DNA of 60,852 nt from JBFWIW01 sp050253535 (GTDB taxonomy: Bacteria > Bacillota > Clostridia > Oscillospirales > Oscillospiraceae): positions 1-60,852 of the forward strand of contig JBFWIW010000009.1 in assembly GCA_050253535.1 (NCBI GenBank). The letters run 5' to 3'. Positions 45,917 through 53,760 of the stretch are shown here, one piece after another. Each line of letters starts with the position of its first letter. The first letter of the stretch is position 1. Made by a program: the position numbers and the translations under genes. The notes below the pieces were generated by a model. It searched no databases. It was given only the letters and a program-made list of their open reading frames with translations, and was not told where the DNA came from.

Positions 45917-45960
45917 TAAAAAACGGCGGGCATGGGGACATATCCCATACCCGCCGTTTT
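45917..45960 (-). terminator. Terminator of the UxaA-type operon
   Basis: AAAACGGCGGG / CCCGCCGTTTT with an inner ATGGG / CCCAT pairing forms a long hairpin; on the minus strand it ends in GTTTTTTATT. It follows the 46087 gene stop by about 125 bases and also sits upstream of the ECF sigma gene. Confidence 0.75.
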
Positions 45961-46086
45961 GAGTTCATGCTGATTCCAGATAGAGGCGGTGACTAAGCCG
46001 GGCTGGCGCCAATGAGGCTAACGAAACCTGGTGCAAAAAAGACCGATGATTTATCATTGACTCTATGCGGATTCAGTATCAGATGA

Positions 46087-47259
46087 TCAGGTGAAATTGC
46101 AGAGCCTTACGACGGAGGTCTCCATATAGTCGAGCACTTCGGATTTTGTGAGCTTGCCGTCGGAGACGTCGAGAACCTCGTTATAAAGGCCGTCGGCCAT
46201 GCGGGAGAGGGAGCCGCTCTCGTATATCACGGGGCTCGCGTCCACGTCTATGTTGTCCTTCATGGCCTCGAAGCTTATGCGGTTCCCCGTTATCTTTATC
46301 ACGGGGGTTATCGGGTGACCGGTCGCAGTACCGCGGCCGGTGGTAAAGACGATGACCTGCGCACCGCCCGCCACCATACCGGCAATCGACGACATGTCGT
46401 TTCCCGGCGTATCCATGATGACGAGGCCCCTTTCGGTTACGGGGTCGGCGTAATCATAGACCTGATTTATGATCGAATGGCCGCCCTTGTGGATACAGCC
46501 GAGGGATTTTTCCTCCAGCGTCGTTATGCCGCCGGTCTTGTTCCCCGGTGAGGGGTTGCCGTCCCTTATATACTGGTCGTGTATCTCCATGCTCTTTTCA
46601 TAGCGGTCTATGATGTAATAGAGCCGGTCTTTGATTTCGGGCGTTTTGGCACGCCTTGCAAGGATGTGTTCGGCACCGATAAACTCTGTTGTCTCGCTGA
46701 GGATGGACGTTCCGCCGGTTTCGACCACGCGGTCGGACAGCTCGCCCACAAGCACGTTGGAGGCCAGGCCCGAGGTTGGGTCGGAGCCGCCGCACTCGGT
46801 TCCCACGATTAGTTCGGTGACGGGGAATTCCTCGCGCTTCAGCATACTCGCGTCCTGAACCATCTTCATAGCGGCGCGGACGACCAGCTCGAGCGTGTGC
46901 AGCGTGCCGCCGTTTTCCTGGATGATGAACTTTTCCATAGGCTTGTTTGTGCGCTGCGCGATGGCTTCCGCGACTAAATCCATCTGGCAGTTCTCACATC
47001 CGAGCGAGACTATGACGGTGCCATAGACGTTCGGATTCGCGGCATAGCCGGCCATGACATCCATGATATATTTCTGGTCCGGCGGGACCTGAGAGCAGCC
47101 GTACTGATTGTTGAAGGTGACAGAGCCGCGCACCTGCTGGACTGCCTTACGGGTGAGATCGGAGGAGCAGCAGGAGGCAGGGAGGATGAGCACGTGGTTT
47201 CTTATGCCGACTTTGCCGTCCGGACGGCGGTAGCCCCAGAAAGTCTGTCTCTGCATCAT
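46087..47259 (-). CDS. UxaA-family dehydratase/lyase, large subunit
   Basis: A 390-aa protein matching the C-terminal catalytic domain of altronate/galactarate dehydratases and the SuyB subunit of (2R)-sulfolactate sulfo-lyase: GYRRPDGKVGIRNHVLILPASCCSSDLTRKAVQQV, NQYGCSQVPPDQKYIMDVMAGYAANPNVYGTVIVSLGCENCQMDLV, LIVGTECGGSDPTSGLASNVLVGELSDRV, AEHILARRAKTPE and IMDTPGNDMSSIAGMVAGGAQVIVFTTGRGTATGHPITPVIKI. Cys residues in YGCSQ, GCENC and TECGGSD are the metal/iron-sulfur ligands of the family. Family members remove water (or sulfite) from sugar acids or sulfolactate; which one acts here cannot be told by eye. Overlaps its small subunit by 4 bp. Confidence 0.88.
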   Translation of the reverse strand: MMQRQTFWGYRRPDGKVGIRNHVLILPASCCSSDLTRKAVQQVRGSVTFNNQYGCSQVPPDQKYIMDVMAGYAANPNVYGTVIVSLGCENCQMDLVAEAIAQRTNKPMEKFIIQENGGTLHTLELVVRAAMKMVQDASMLKREEFPVTELIVGTECGGSDPTSGLASNVLVGELSDRVVETGGTSILSETTEFIGAEHILARRAKTPEIKDRLYYIIDRYEKSMEIHDQYIRDGNPSPGNKTGGITTLEEKSLGCIHKGGHSIINQVYDYADPVTERGLVIMDTPGNDMSSIAGMVAGGAQVIVFTTGRGTATGHPITPVIKITGNRISFEAMKDNIDVDASPVIYESGSLSRMADGLYNEVLDVSDGKLTKSEVLDYMETSVVRLCNFT

Positions 47260-47555
47260 TTCGTGTGTACCCCCTCTTTGATTTCCTGCTCGCTTATAAC
47301 GTTGTGCGTATGGACGTGGCGGCCCGCGCCGATGTCCTCGGTCGCCACGCCGATGACTTCGCCGTATTTGAGGACGGCTTCGCCTTTATTTATGTTACAG
47401 GTGGAGAATTTGTGATATATCTGAATATCCTCAGCCGCCGTTATTTCATGGATGCTGCCGTCCGGCAGGGTATAGAAAACAGTTTGACCTCCGGCAATCG
47501 GCTCTATCGCTACGGCCACATTGTCCTTCGGCGTGACTTTCATCGCGCTGACCAT
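47256..47555 (-). CDS. UxaA-family small subunit (SAF domain)
   Basis: A 99-aa SAF-domain protein, MKVTPKDNVAVAIEPIAGGQTVFY...KFSTCNINKGEAVLKYGEVIGVATEDIGAGRHVHTHNVIS. The KFSTCNINKGEAVLKYGEVIG and HVHTHN stretches are the hallmark of the N-terminal domain of UxaA/GarD and of the separate SuyA subunit. In this organism the dehydratase is split in two genes. GGGAGGAA precedes the start and the stop overlaps the large subunit gene by 4 bp. Confidence 0.9.
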   Translation of the reverse strand: MVSAMKVTPKDNVAVAIEPIAGGQTVFYTLPDGSIHEITAAEDIQIYHKFSTCNINKGEAVLKYGEVIGVATEDIGAGRHVHTHNVISEQEIKEGVHTK

Positions 47556-47591
47556 GCAGAATTCCTCCCAAATAATTATAATGTTTTAAAC

Positions 47592-47620
47592 ATATTACAG
47601 CAAAATTAATTCTTTTTCAA
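47592..47620 (-). promoter_or_regulatory. Promoter of the UxaA-type operon
   Basis: Minus-strand TTGAAA (47620-47615), 17-bp spacer, TAATAT (47597-47592), about 37 bases before the small-subunit start. Just upstream (47630-47636) is ATTGGT, a half-site of the FadR-type operator found at the malic enzyme promoter. Confidence 0.65.
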
Positions 47621-47696
47621 CAATATAAAATTGGTTTGTTTTTAATAATGAAATACCGATATTATTATCAACGTTATTTTTGGGCGATCCCGAAGC

Positions 47697-48191
47697 TTAT
47701 TCGATTGACACGGGTTTGCGTTCCGCGACGCTTCTTTTCGCGTCCAGAAGGCGCTGATTTTTGCTGCCGCGCCACTTGAGGGACAGAGACCGCTCAGCGA
47801 GGATGAAGGGCCCGTCCACAAGGACGTCCGTCTCATAGAGGAGTGCTTTCATACAGACGTCAGTTTCAGAGAGTTCAATAAGCCTTTCAAAGGTAAAACC
47901 GGTATATGTCCACACATTCAGGTCGTTTTCGTGCGCTGCCCGCGCGATTGCCGCGCAGTCGGCTCCCTGCATGAAGGGCTCACCGCCTGAGAGGGTGACG
48001 CCGTCGGTCAGGGGGTTGGAGAGCAGTTTTTTGACGACATCGGCGACCGGCATCTCCGTACCGCCCGAGGGGTTGTGCGTTTCTGGGTTGTGGCAGCCGG
48101 GGCAGCCATGGGGACAGCCCTGGGTAAAGACGGTAAAGCGGAAGCCCGGCCCGTCGACGATGGAATCCTGAACGAGTCCTGCGACCTTCAT
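47697..48191 (-). CDS. nrdG: Anaerobic ribonucleotide reductase activating protein NrdG
   Basis: Radical SAM enzyme that installs the glycyl radical on NrdD. 164 aa with QDSIVDGPGFRFTVFTQGCPHGCPGCHNPETHNP, the CX3CX2C iron-sulfur motif, and GVTLSGGEPFMQGADCAAIA for SAM binding, ending in ILAERSLSLKWRGSKNQRLLDAK. Encoded 200 bp downstream of nrdD on the same strand; an inverted-repeat-flanked spacer separates them. Confidence 0.96.
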   Translation of the reverse strand: MKVAGLVQDSIVDGPGFRFTVFTQGCPHGCPGCHNPETHNPSGGTEMPVADVVKKLLSNPLTDGVTLSGGEPFMQGADCAAIARAAHENDLNVWTYTGFTFERLIELSETDVCMKALLYETDVLVDGPFILAERSLSLKWRGSKNQRLLDAKRSVAERKPVSIE

Positions 48192-48247
48192 AATAGATGT
48201 CCCTCCAAATAATTAAAAGCAAAGGTAATGGCATATCAATAACGGAG

Positions 48248-48372
48248 CTCCTGAAAAATTAAACGCATTTCGTATCAGGGTGGGAATGCAGCTGGGCTGC
48301 TAAAGGCCCCGAAAAGCGTCCCTCCCAGTGTAAACACTGCCGGGAGGGACTTTATTTGACATTTTCAGGAGT
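48248..48372. repeat. Inverted-repeat-bounded spacer between nrdD and nrdG
   Basis: CTCCTGAAAA (48248-48257) and TTTTCAGGAG (48363-48372) are perfect 10-bp inverted repeats enclosing a second hairpin, GTCCCTCCC / GGGAGGGAC (48318-48326 / 48342-48350), with inner AGTG/CACT. The whole may fold as one large cruciform or RNA, or be a small MITE-like insertion; the inner hairpin can act as a terminator after nrdD. Confidence 0.55.
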
Positions 48373-48392
48373 CTGCGGATACCAAAGGGTGT

Positions 48393-50717
48393 TTAAACGC
48401 TGTGCTTCACGCGGTCGGCTTCCTCGGCCCTTTTGCCGTCGTTAAAGCGGTCAAGCGTGCCGACGAGATAACCGGTTATGCGGCGTATGCGCTCAAAGCC
48501 GCAGGGGCTCTCGTTCTCTTTGCGTCCGCAGTTGGGGCACTCGTCGCCGATGATTCCGGTATAGCCGCAGACGGGGTCCCTGTCGACAGGGTGGTTTATA
48601 GCGCCGTAGCCGATACCGGCCTTTCCCATGTAACGGACTATTTTCTCAAAGGCTTCCAGATTCTGGGTTGGGTCACCGTCCATTTCGATATAGGTTATAT
48701 GTCCGGCGTTAGTGAGCGCGTGGTACGGGGCCTCCAGCCTTATCTTGTCAAACGCGCTTATCGGGAAATATACGGGGATATGGAAGCTGTTTGTGTAATA
48801 ATCCCTGTCGGTTACGCCGGGGATAACGCCGTATTTCTTTTTGTCGATTTTTACAAATCGGCCGGAGAGGCCCTCCGCGGGCGTCGCGATCAGAGAGAAA
48901 TTGAGGCCGCGTTTTTTGCTCTCGGCATCCATGCGTGCGCGCATGTGGCTCACTATCTCAAGGCCGAGATTCTGAGCCTTCTCGCTCTCTCCGTGGTGCT
49001 GGCCGATAAGACATTTGAGCGTCTCGGCAAGGCCGATGAAGCCAACGGTCAGGGTACCGTGCCTGAGGACCTCGCGCACCTCGTCGTTCCAGCTGAGCTT
49101 ATCGCTGTCGAGCCAAACGCCCTGCCCCATGAGGAACGGATAGTTGTAGACATGCTTGCGGCATTGTATCTCAAAGCGCTCGAGGAGCTGGTCAACAACA
49201 AGGTCGAGCTTGTGATTCAGATCCTCAAAGAAGCGCTCGATGCTGCCGCCGGATTTTATAGCGAGTCGCGGCAGGTTTATAGAGGTGAAACTGAGGTTGC
49301 CGCGGCCGTTGCATATTTCCCGCGTGGGATCGTAGACGTTTCCGATGACGCGGGTGCGGCAGCCCATGTAGGCGATCTCCGTCTCAGGGTGGCCGGGCTT
49401 GTAATACTGCAGGTTATAGGGCGCGTCGATGAATGAGAAGTTCGGGAAAAGTCGCTTTGCGGAGCAGCGGCAGGCGAGCTTGAAGAGGTCATAGTTGGGC
49501 TCGCCGGGGTTTAAGTTAACGCCGTTTTTGACTCTGAATATCTGTATCGGGAATATCGGCGTCTCGCCGTTTCCGAGACCGGCCTCCGTCGCGAGCAGGA
49601 CGTTCTTCATAACCATCCTGCCCTCGGGAGTTGTGTCCATGCCATAGTTTATCGAAGAGAACGGCGTCTGTGCCCCGGCTCTGGAGTGCATGGTATTGAG
49701 GTTGTGGATGAAAGCCTCCATCGCCTGATAGGCGGCACGGTCGGTTTCCTTCACGGCATAGAGGAGAGCGGCCTTCTGCGCCTTTTCTATGCCGGAGGCG
49801 TCGCCGTATTTCTCGGTCAGGATCTTTAGTTCTTCGGCGAGGTACGCATCGTGGTCTTCAAGAGAGGGGACAAGGCCCGTGCGGTCCGTTATTTCGCTCA
49901 TGACGGCCTTAAGCGCGTTTTCCGGGTCATCCATATCTCGCCACAGCATAAGCGCCTTGGCGAGATTCTGGCGATACAGGCGGACATAGGTTTTCCTGAC
50001 GCCCTCCGCCATGCCGTAGTCAAAGTTCACTATGCTCTGGCCGCCGTGCTGGTCGTTCTGGTTGGACTGGATGGCTATGCAGGCGAGAGCGGAGTATGAG
50101 GCTATGTCGTTAGGTTCGCGCAGTGTGCCGTGGCCCGTCGAGAATCCGCCCTTGAAGAGCTTTGTGATGTCGATCTGCGTACAGGTTGTCGTCAGAGTGA
50201 GAAAGTCGAGGTCGTGGATGTGTATATCGCCTTCGGTATGGGCAGCCGCGTGATCCGGATTGAGGACGAACATGTTGTAAAACTGTTTCGCACCCTCGGA
50301 ACCGTACTTAAGCATAACGCCCATCGCGGTGTCGCCGTCGATATTCGCGTTCTCGCGCTTCACATCGGAGTCGCGCGCATCGGCAAAGGTGATCTCCTCA
50401 TAGGTCTGCATGAGGCGCGTGTTCATCTGGCGGGCTCTGTTGCGCTCTGCGCGGTAGAGAATGTACGCCTTTGCCGTAGTAACATAGCCGTTGTCCATTA
50501 GGACTTTCTCCACCATGTCCTGAACGTGCTCAACCTCCGGCACGGCTCTGCCCTCCACCTCGAGAATAGAGACGACCTCGTCCGCGAGTGCTGCGGCGAC
50601 GTCGTCGTTGTAGGGCTTGTAAGTGGCCTTAAAGGCCTTTGAAATAGCGTACGCTATCTTTTTCTTGTCGAATGGAAGTGTCCGCCCATCTCTCTTTTTT
50701 ATATTGCTGATTGCCAT
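48393..50717 (-). CDS. nrdD: Anaerobic ribonucleoside-triphosphate reductase NrdD
   Basis: Class III ribonucleotide reductase making dNTPs without oxygen. 774 aa: N-terminal ATP-cone (SNIKKRDGRTLPFDKKKIAYAISKAFKAT...), the barrel with GDIHIHDLDFL, QTPFSSINYGMDTTPEG, VIGNVYDPTREICNGRGNLSFTSINLPRLA, a C-terminal zinc ribbon CGYTGIIGDECPNCGRKE and the glycyl radical loop RRITGYLVGTLDRFNDGK. Regulated by a promoter with two NrdR boxes. Functions with NrdG downstream. Confidence 0.97.
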   Translation of the reverse strand: MAISNIKKRDGRTLPFDKKKIAYAISKAFKATYKPYNDDVAAALADEVVSILEVEGRAVPEVEHVQDMVEKVLMDNGYVTTAKAYILYRAERNRARQMNTRLMQTYEEITFADARDSDVKRENANIDGDTAMGVMLKYGSEGAKQFYNMFVLNPDHAAAHTEGDIHIHDLDFLTLTTTCTQIDITKLFKGGFSTGHGTLREPNDIASYSALACIAIQSNQNDQHGGQSIVNFDYGMAEGVRKTYVRLYRQNLAKALMLWRDMDDPENALKAVMSEITDRTGLVPSLEDHDAYLAEELKILTEKYGDASGIEKAQKAALLYAVKETDRAAYQAMEAFIHNLNTMHSRAGAQTPFSSINYGMDTTPEGRMVMKNVLLATEAGLGNGETPIFPIQIFRVKNGVNLNPGEPNYDLFKLACRCSAKRLFPNFSFIDAPYNLQYYKPGHPETEIAYMGCRTRVIGNVYDPTREICNGRGNLSFTSINLPRLAIKSGGSIERFFEDLNHKLDLVVDQLLERFEIQCRKHVYNYPFLMGQGVWLDSDKLSWNDEVREVLRHGTLTVGFIGLAETLKCLIGQHHGESEKAQNLGLEIVSHMRARMDAESKKRGLNFSLIATPAEGLSGRFVKIDKKKYGVIPGVTDRDYYTNSFHIPVYFPISAFDKIRLEAPYHALTNAGHITYIEMDGDPTQNLEAFEKIVRYMGKAGIGYGAINHPVDRDPVCGYTGIIGDECPNCGRKENESPCGFERIRRITGYLVGTLDRFNDGKRAEEADRVKHSV

Positions 50718-50754
50718 ACCACCAGCTACCTTTCTGAGTACTTGCCGGCGGCAA

Positions 50755-50770
50755 ATACTATATATTGTGA
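50755..50770 (-). promoter_or_regulatory. NrdR box 1 upstream of nrdD
   Basis: Read on the minus strand TCACAATATATAGTAT fits the NrdR consensus acaCwATATATwGtgt. It lies downstream of the promoter -10 and 14 bp from box 2. Confidence 0.75.
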
Positions 50771-50784
50771 TAGAAAATGATTAC

Positions 50785-50822
50785 ATGCTATATATAATAC
50801 AAGTTATGGAATGGGGTGTCAA
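50785..50822 (-). promoter_or_regulatory. Promoter of nrdD overlapping NrdR box 2
   Basis: Minus-strand TTGACA (50822-50817), 17-bp spacer, TATTAT (50799-50794). A second, weaker NrdR box (GTATTATATATAGCAT, 50800-50785) covers the -10. Box starts are 30 bp apart, close to the usual three-turn spacing of NrdR sites, so dATP/ATP-dependent repression by NrdR is expected. Confidence 0.8.
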
Positions 50823-50830
50823 TAGTTAAT

Positions 50831-50849
50831 ATGTCCAAGGTATGGACAT
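50831..50849. repeat. Short inverted repeat between nrdD and mnhE promoters
   Basis: ATGTCCA-AGGTA-TGGACAT, 7-bp arms, followed on the plus strand by GTTTTTG. It could be an operator near the nrdD -35 or a weak plus-strand terminator. Confidence 0.45.
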
Positions 50850-50944
50850 GTTTTTGTCTAATTTTGAGGTTTGACAAAATCTGCAGGATTGCAGGAATGT
50901 ATGAAGGCAAAACAACATAATCGCTTAAAAACGTCAAGATATTG

Positions 50945-50973
50945 TTGATAATACTTCAGTTTTATGTTAAAAT
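50945..50973 (+). promoter_or_regulatory. Promoter of the antiporter operon
   Basis: TTGATA (50945-50950), 17-bp spacer, TAAAAT (50968-50973). Its -10 lies over the most upstream possible mnhE start (50964), so translation must begin further downstream. Confidence 0.7.
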
Positions 50974-51068
50974 TAACAACGTCATTGCTGGCGTCACGGG
51001 CGGACTTGAATAAATTAATGCAAAAGGCGCTCGGCGCCGTATTCCGCCAAAAAAGGAGGGGTGAGCCG

Positions 51069-51527
51069 TTGCTTCTGCTGTTTTATATAATGTGGATAAT
51101 TTTTAACGCGCGGATCACTGTCGAGGTATGCCTCCTGGGACTCCCGGCGGCGGCGGTGCTCTATGTTTTTATGATCCGGTTCACGAATTACAGCCTTAAA
51201 AGAGAACTGCGATTTATGCGGCGGACGGGATATCTGGTCGCCTATATCTTCATTCTGATAGCCGAAATAATCAAGGCGAATGTCAAAGTAATAGCAATAA
51301 TTTTGGATAAAAACATACCAATTAAGCAGACGGTTGTATGCTTTGACACAGATCTGAAGAGCAATTTAGCTAAGGTAATACTGGCAAACTCAATAACGCT
51401 GACTCCCGGAACCATTACCGTTTCCGTAGACGGGCAGAAGTATACGGTACACTGTCTCAGCCGCGAGATGATAGACGGTATACAGGATGGCTGCTTTATG
51501 CGCCTTCTGAAAAAGATGGAGGCATAA
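51069..51527 (+). CDS. mnhE: Mrp/Mbh antiporter subunit E (MnhE)
   Basis: The frame is open from 50964, but that overlaps the promoter. AAGGAGGGG lies seven bases before an in-frame TTG at 51069, giving a 152-aa protein that begins in the first membrane segment (LLLFYIMWIIFNARITVEVCLLGLPAAAVLYVF). ATG 51018 is an alternative. MnhE family pattern: TGYLVAYIFILIAEIIKANVKVIAIILDKN, then CFDTDLKSNLAKVILANSITLTPGTITVSVDGQKYTVHCLS. First gene of a cation/proton antiporter operon; equals MbhA of archaeal membrane-bound hydrogenases. Confidence 0.85.
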   Translation: MLLLFYIMWIIFNARITVEVCLLGLPAAAVLYVFMIRFTNYSLKRELRFMRRTGYLVAYIFILIAEIIKANVKVIAIILDKNIPIKQTVVCFDTDLKSNLAKVILANSITLTPGTITVSVDGQKYTVHCLSREMIDGIQDGCFMRLLKKMEA

Positions 51528-51854
51528 ATGGAAGCTGTCGACAGGGCATATGAAATCCTTTTTGTTGTGACGCTCCTTATTTTTGGCGTGCTGATGGCCT
51601 TTTCACTCGTCAGGGCCATAAAGGGCCCCCGAGTGGCCGACCGAATAATGGGAATAAACCTTATCAGTACGATGATCGTCATTGCGATAGCGATACTCTC
51701 CGTCTGCCTCGGGCAGGGATATCTTCTTGATGTAAGTTTAATTTACGCCATGATAAGCTTTCTGGCTGTAGTCGTCCTTGCGAGGGTCTATATAATAGCA
51801 CACCGCGGAGATGACGATGAGGTGTATGAGGAGGACGACGAGGATGATACTTGA
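51528..51854 (+). CDS. mnhF: Mrp/Mbh antiporter subunit F (MnhF)
   Basis: A 108-aa protein with three membrane segments: LFVVTLLIFGVLMAFSLVRAIKGPRVADRIMGINLISTMIVIAIAILSV and LLDVSLIYAMISFLAVVVLARVYI. The GPRVADRIMGINL loop is diagnostic for MnhF/MbhB. An acidic tail (DDDEVYEEDDEDD) follows. ATG directly after the mnhE stop; its end overlaps mnhG. Confidence 0.9.
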   Translation: MEAVDRAYEILFVVTLLIFGVLMAFSLVRAIKGPRVADRIMGINLISTMIVIAIAILSVCLGQGYLLDVSLIYAMISFLAVVVLARVYIIAHRGDDDEVYEEDDEDDT

Positions 51855-52182
51855 ATGGGTCAGATTCGGGGTTGTGGCGGCGCTTGTCTTATGTTCGATA
51901 ATATCCATATCGGTTTCGGTTCTGGGTACTTTCAGGTTCAGATTTGCGCTTAACCGCATGCAGTCAGCAGCTATAACCGACACGGTGGGCATACTCTTTA
52001 TGATGTCGGCTCTTATCGTAATATACGGAGCGAGCCTCTTATCCCTGCGGCTCATCTTTATAATATTCTTCATGTGGATATCGAGCCCTGTGTCCTCGCA
52101 TCTCATAACCAAGCTCGAATACATGACGGCGGAAGACCTTCAAAAGCATGCGGCTTTTGAAGACCTTACGAGTGTACGTTAA
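51844..52182 (+). CDS. mnhG: Mrp/Mbh antiporter subunit G (MnhG)
   Basis: ATG 51844 (MILEWVRFGV) is preceded by GAGGAGG inside the acidic tail codons of mnhF, overlapping it by 11 bp. 112 aa with three membrane segments and the MnhG motif LGTFRFRFALNRMQSAAITDTVGILFMMSALIV. Equals MbhC. The C-terminus (EYMTAEDLQKHAAFEDLTSVR) is soluble. Confidence 0.88.
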   Translation: MILEWVRFGVVAALVLCSIISISVSVLGTFRFRFALNRMQSAAITDTVGILFMMSALIVIYGASLLSLRLIFIIFFMWISSPVSSHLITKLEYMTAEDLQKHAAFEDLTSVR

Positions 52183-52206
52183 ACGGTCGGAAAGGTGAGA
52201 TGATAA

Positions 52207-52470
52207 ATGGATTATTTTAAACTTTTGCTTCTGGGATTCCTCATTTTCTGCGCCGTGGCAACGGCGTTCTCCAAGAGGCTTTTAGTTGCGGTCATCGTTT
52301 TTATGGCCTACAGTCTTATAATGACCGTTGTATGGCTCCTTCTGCAGGCCCCCGACCTCGCCATTACGGAGACGGCCGTCGGCGTGGGGATAACGAGCCT
52401 TTTATTTTTTGTCACCCTCCGAAAGATAAATTTAGTCAAACAGGAAGATGAACACGATGACACGAAATAA
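52207..52470 (+). CDS. MbhD-like DUF4040 subunit
   Basis: An 87-aa protein with two to three membrane segments: LLLLGFLIFCAVATAFSKRLLVAVIVFMAYSLIMTVVWLLLQAPDLAITETAVGVGITSLLFFVTLRKI. The QAPDLAITETAVG stretch identifies the DUF4040/MbhD domain, which in bacterial MrpA is a C-terminal part of the A subunit but in archaeal Mbh and here is a separate gene. Overlaps the next gene by 14 bp. Confidence 0.88.
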   Translation: MDYFKLLLLGFLIFCAVATAFSKRLLVAVIVFMAYSLIMTVVWLLLQAPDLAITETAVGVGITSLLFFVTLRKINLVKQEDEHDDTK

Positions 52471-53380
52471 AATGAAAAATATCAGGTCGCGTTTTTCCGC
52501 CTGGCTGGACGGCGATCATGACCTTTTGGCCGATATGGAGCCCTATCAGGAGGACGAAAGCCTGTTTGAAAGGGAAAAAAGCGAGCCGATTAAATTAGAG
52601 ACTGTGAAGAGTGTAGAGCATTTTCAGCTCCGGATGTTTTCAAAACTATACCGGTTTTTGTCGGTGATAATGTGCCTCGCCATAATAGCGGTGCTGCTTT
52701 ATACGGTATCGGGTATGCCGCGATTCGGCGACGCGGGCTCCCCCACCAACAACGAGGTCTCAACGCGATATATAGAAAGCGGACCGGAGGAGACTGGTGC
52801 GGTTAATGTGGTTGCGGGCATGATACTGGATTACCGCGCTTTCGACACGCTTGGGGAGACGTTTGTCCTGTTTACCGCGGGTTCAGTAGTTTTTATACTG
52901 CTAATAAACGATGGACGGCACAAGACAAAAAGGGAGATGGAGGAGGACTCCGCCTACAACGCGTCCGACGATATCATTGTAAAAATCACGGCGCGCTTAC
53001 TAATCCCGGTAATTGTGCTGTTTGGGCTGTGCGTTGTGATAAACGGCCATTTATCGCCTGGGGGCGGTTTTTCCGGAGGGTCTATAGTCGGCGCGGGCCT
53101 CACACTGTACGCCATAGCTTTCGGATTCATCCGTGAGGACAGACTGATCAGTAAAAAGACGCTTATGAACATCATGGCCGCTGCGCTTTTGTTTTACAGT
53201 GTCGCGAAGGGATATTCCTTCTATATGGGCGCGAACCATTTTGAAAACGGAATACCGCTGGGTAAGGCGGGCAACATCCTAAGCGCCGGGCTTATTCTGC
53301 CGCTGAATATCGCCGTCGGCATTGTGGTTGCCCTGACGATGTACGCCCTGTATTCGGCTTTCAGAAGGGGGCGCCTGTGA
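52457..53380 (+). CDS. mnhB: Fused MbhE-MnhB antiporter subunit
   Basis: Start ATG 52457 has AGGAAG nine bases upstream. 307 aa: a ~65-residue charged cytoplasmic N-terminus, a membrane segment (LYRFLSVIMCLAIIAVLLYTV), an MbhE-like loop (NVVAGMILDYRAFDTLGETFVLFTAGSVVFILLIN), and from ~residue 170 the MnhB domain with FGLCVVINGHLSPGGGFSGGSIVGAGLTLYAIAFG. In archaeal Mbh these are separate E and F subunits; here they are one protein. The stop overlaps the mnhC start. Confidence 0.88.
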   Translation: MTRNKMKNIRSRFSAWLDGDHDLLADMEPYQEDESLFEREKSEPIKLETVKSVEHFQLRMFSKLYRFLSVIMCLAIIAVLLYTVSGMPRFGDAGSPTNNEVSTRYIESGPEETGAVNVVAGMILDYRAFDTLGETFVLFTAGSVVFILLINDGRHKTKREMEEDSAYNASDDIIVKITARLLIPVIVLFGLCVVINGHLSPGGGFSGGSIVGAGLTLYAIAFGFIREDRLISKKTLMNIMAAALLFYSVAKGYSFYMGANHFENGIPLGKAGNILSAGLILPLNIAVGIVVALTMYALYSAFRRGRL

Positions 53381-53760
53381 TGACCTGGGAAGATTTTTCC
53401 GCTTTGAACTATGAGGAATGCACCGCCTTGATTCTCTTTGCCATCGGCTTTGTCATGCTGCTTCTGGACAGGAACCTCATTAAGAAAATAATAGGACTTA
53501 ACATCATGAATACGGCGCTGTTCCTGTTCCTCACCTCAATGGGGTATGTAGAGGGCGGGGTGGCTCCAATTATAACGGACGGCGCGACTGACGCGTCGCT
53601 CTATTCCAATCCGATTCCAACGGGCCTTGTCCTCACGGGAATTGTCGTCTCGGTGAGTGTGACCGCCCTGATGCTGGCGCTCGCAGTGAGGCTGTACCGC
53701 AAATACCAAACGCTCGACCTCGACAGGGTTTATATGTACGCGCAGGGGGAGGGCGAGTAA
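53380..53760 (+). CDS. mnhC: Mrp/Mbh antiporter subunit C (MnhC, NuoK-like)
   Basis: 126 aa with three membrane segments. CTALILFAIGFVMLLLDRNLIKKIIGLNIMNTALFLFLTSMGYVEGGVAPI contains the NuoK-type RNLIKKIIGLNI pattern; the end has PTGLVLTGIVVSVSVTALMLALAVRLYRKYQTLD. GTG 53377 and ATG 53380 are both possible; the ATG has better spacing from AGAAGGGGG. Its stop overlaps the next start (TAATG). Confidence 0.9.
   Translation: MTWEDFSALNYEECTALILFAIGFVMLLLDRNLIKKIIGLNIMNTALFLFLTSMGYVEGGVAPIITDGATDASLYSNPIPTGLVLTGIVVSVSVTALMLALAVRLYRKYQTLDLDRVYMYAQGEGE

Noticed and set aside
45966..46086. Possible riboswitch between the UxaA-type gene and its terminator
   Set aside because: The stretch GGCGGTGACTAAGCCGGG and nearby words looked structured, but no known riboswitch consensus fits on either strand and the location is downstream, not upstream, of the gene.
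48402..49436. 344-aa plus-strand open frame
   Set aside because: Antisense of nrdD; no ribosome binding site or motif.
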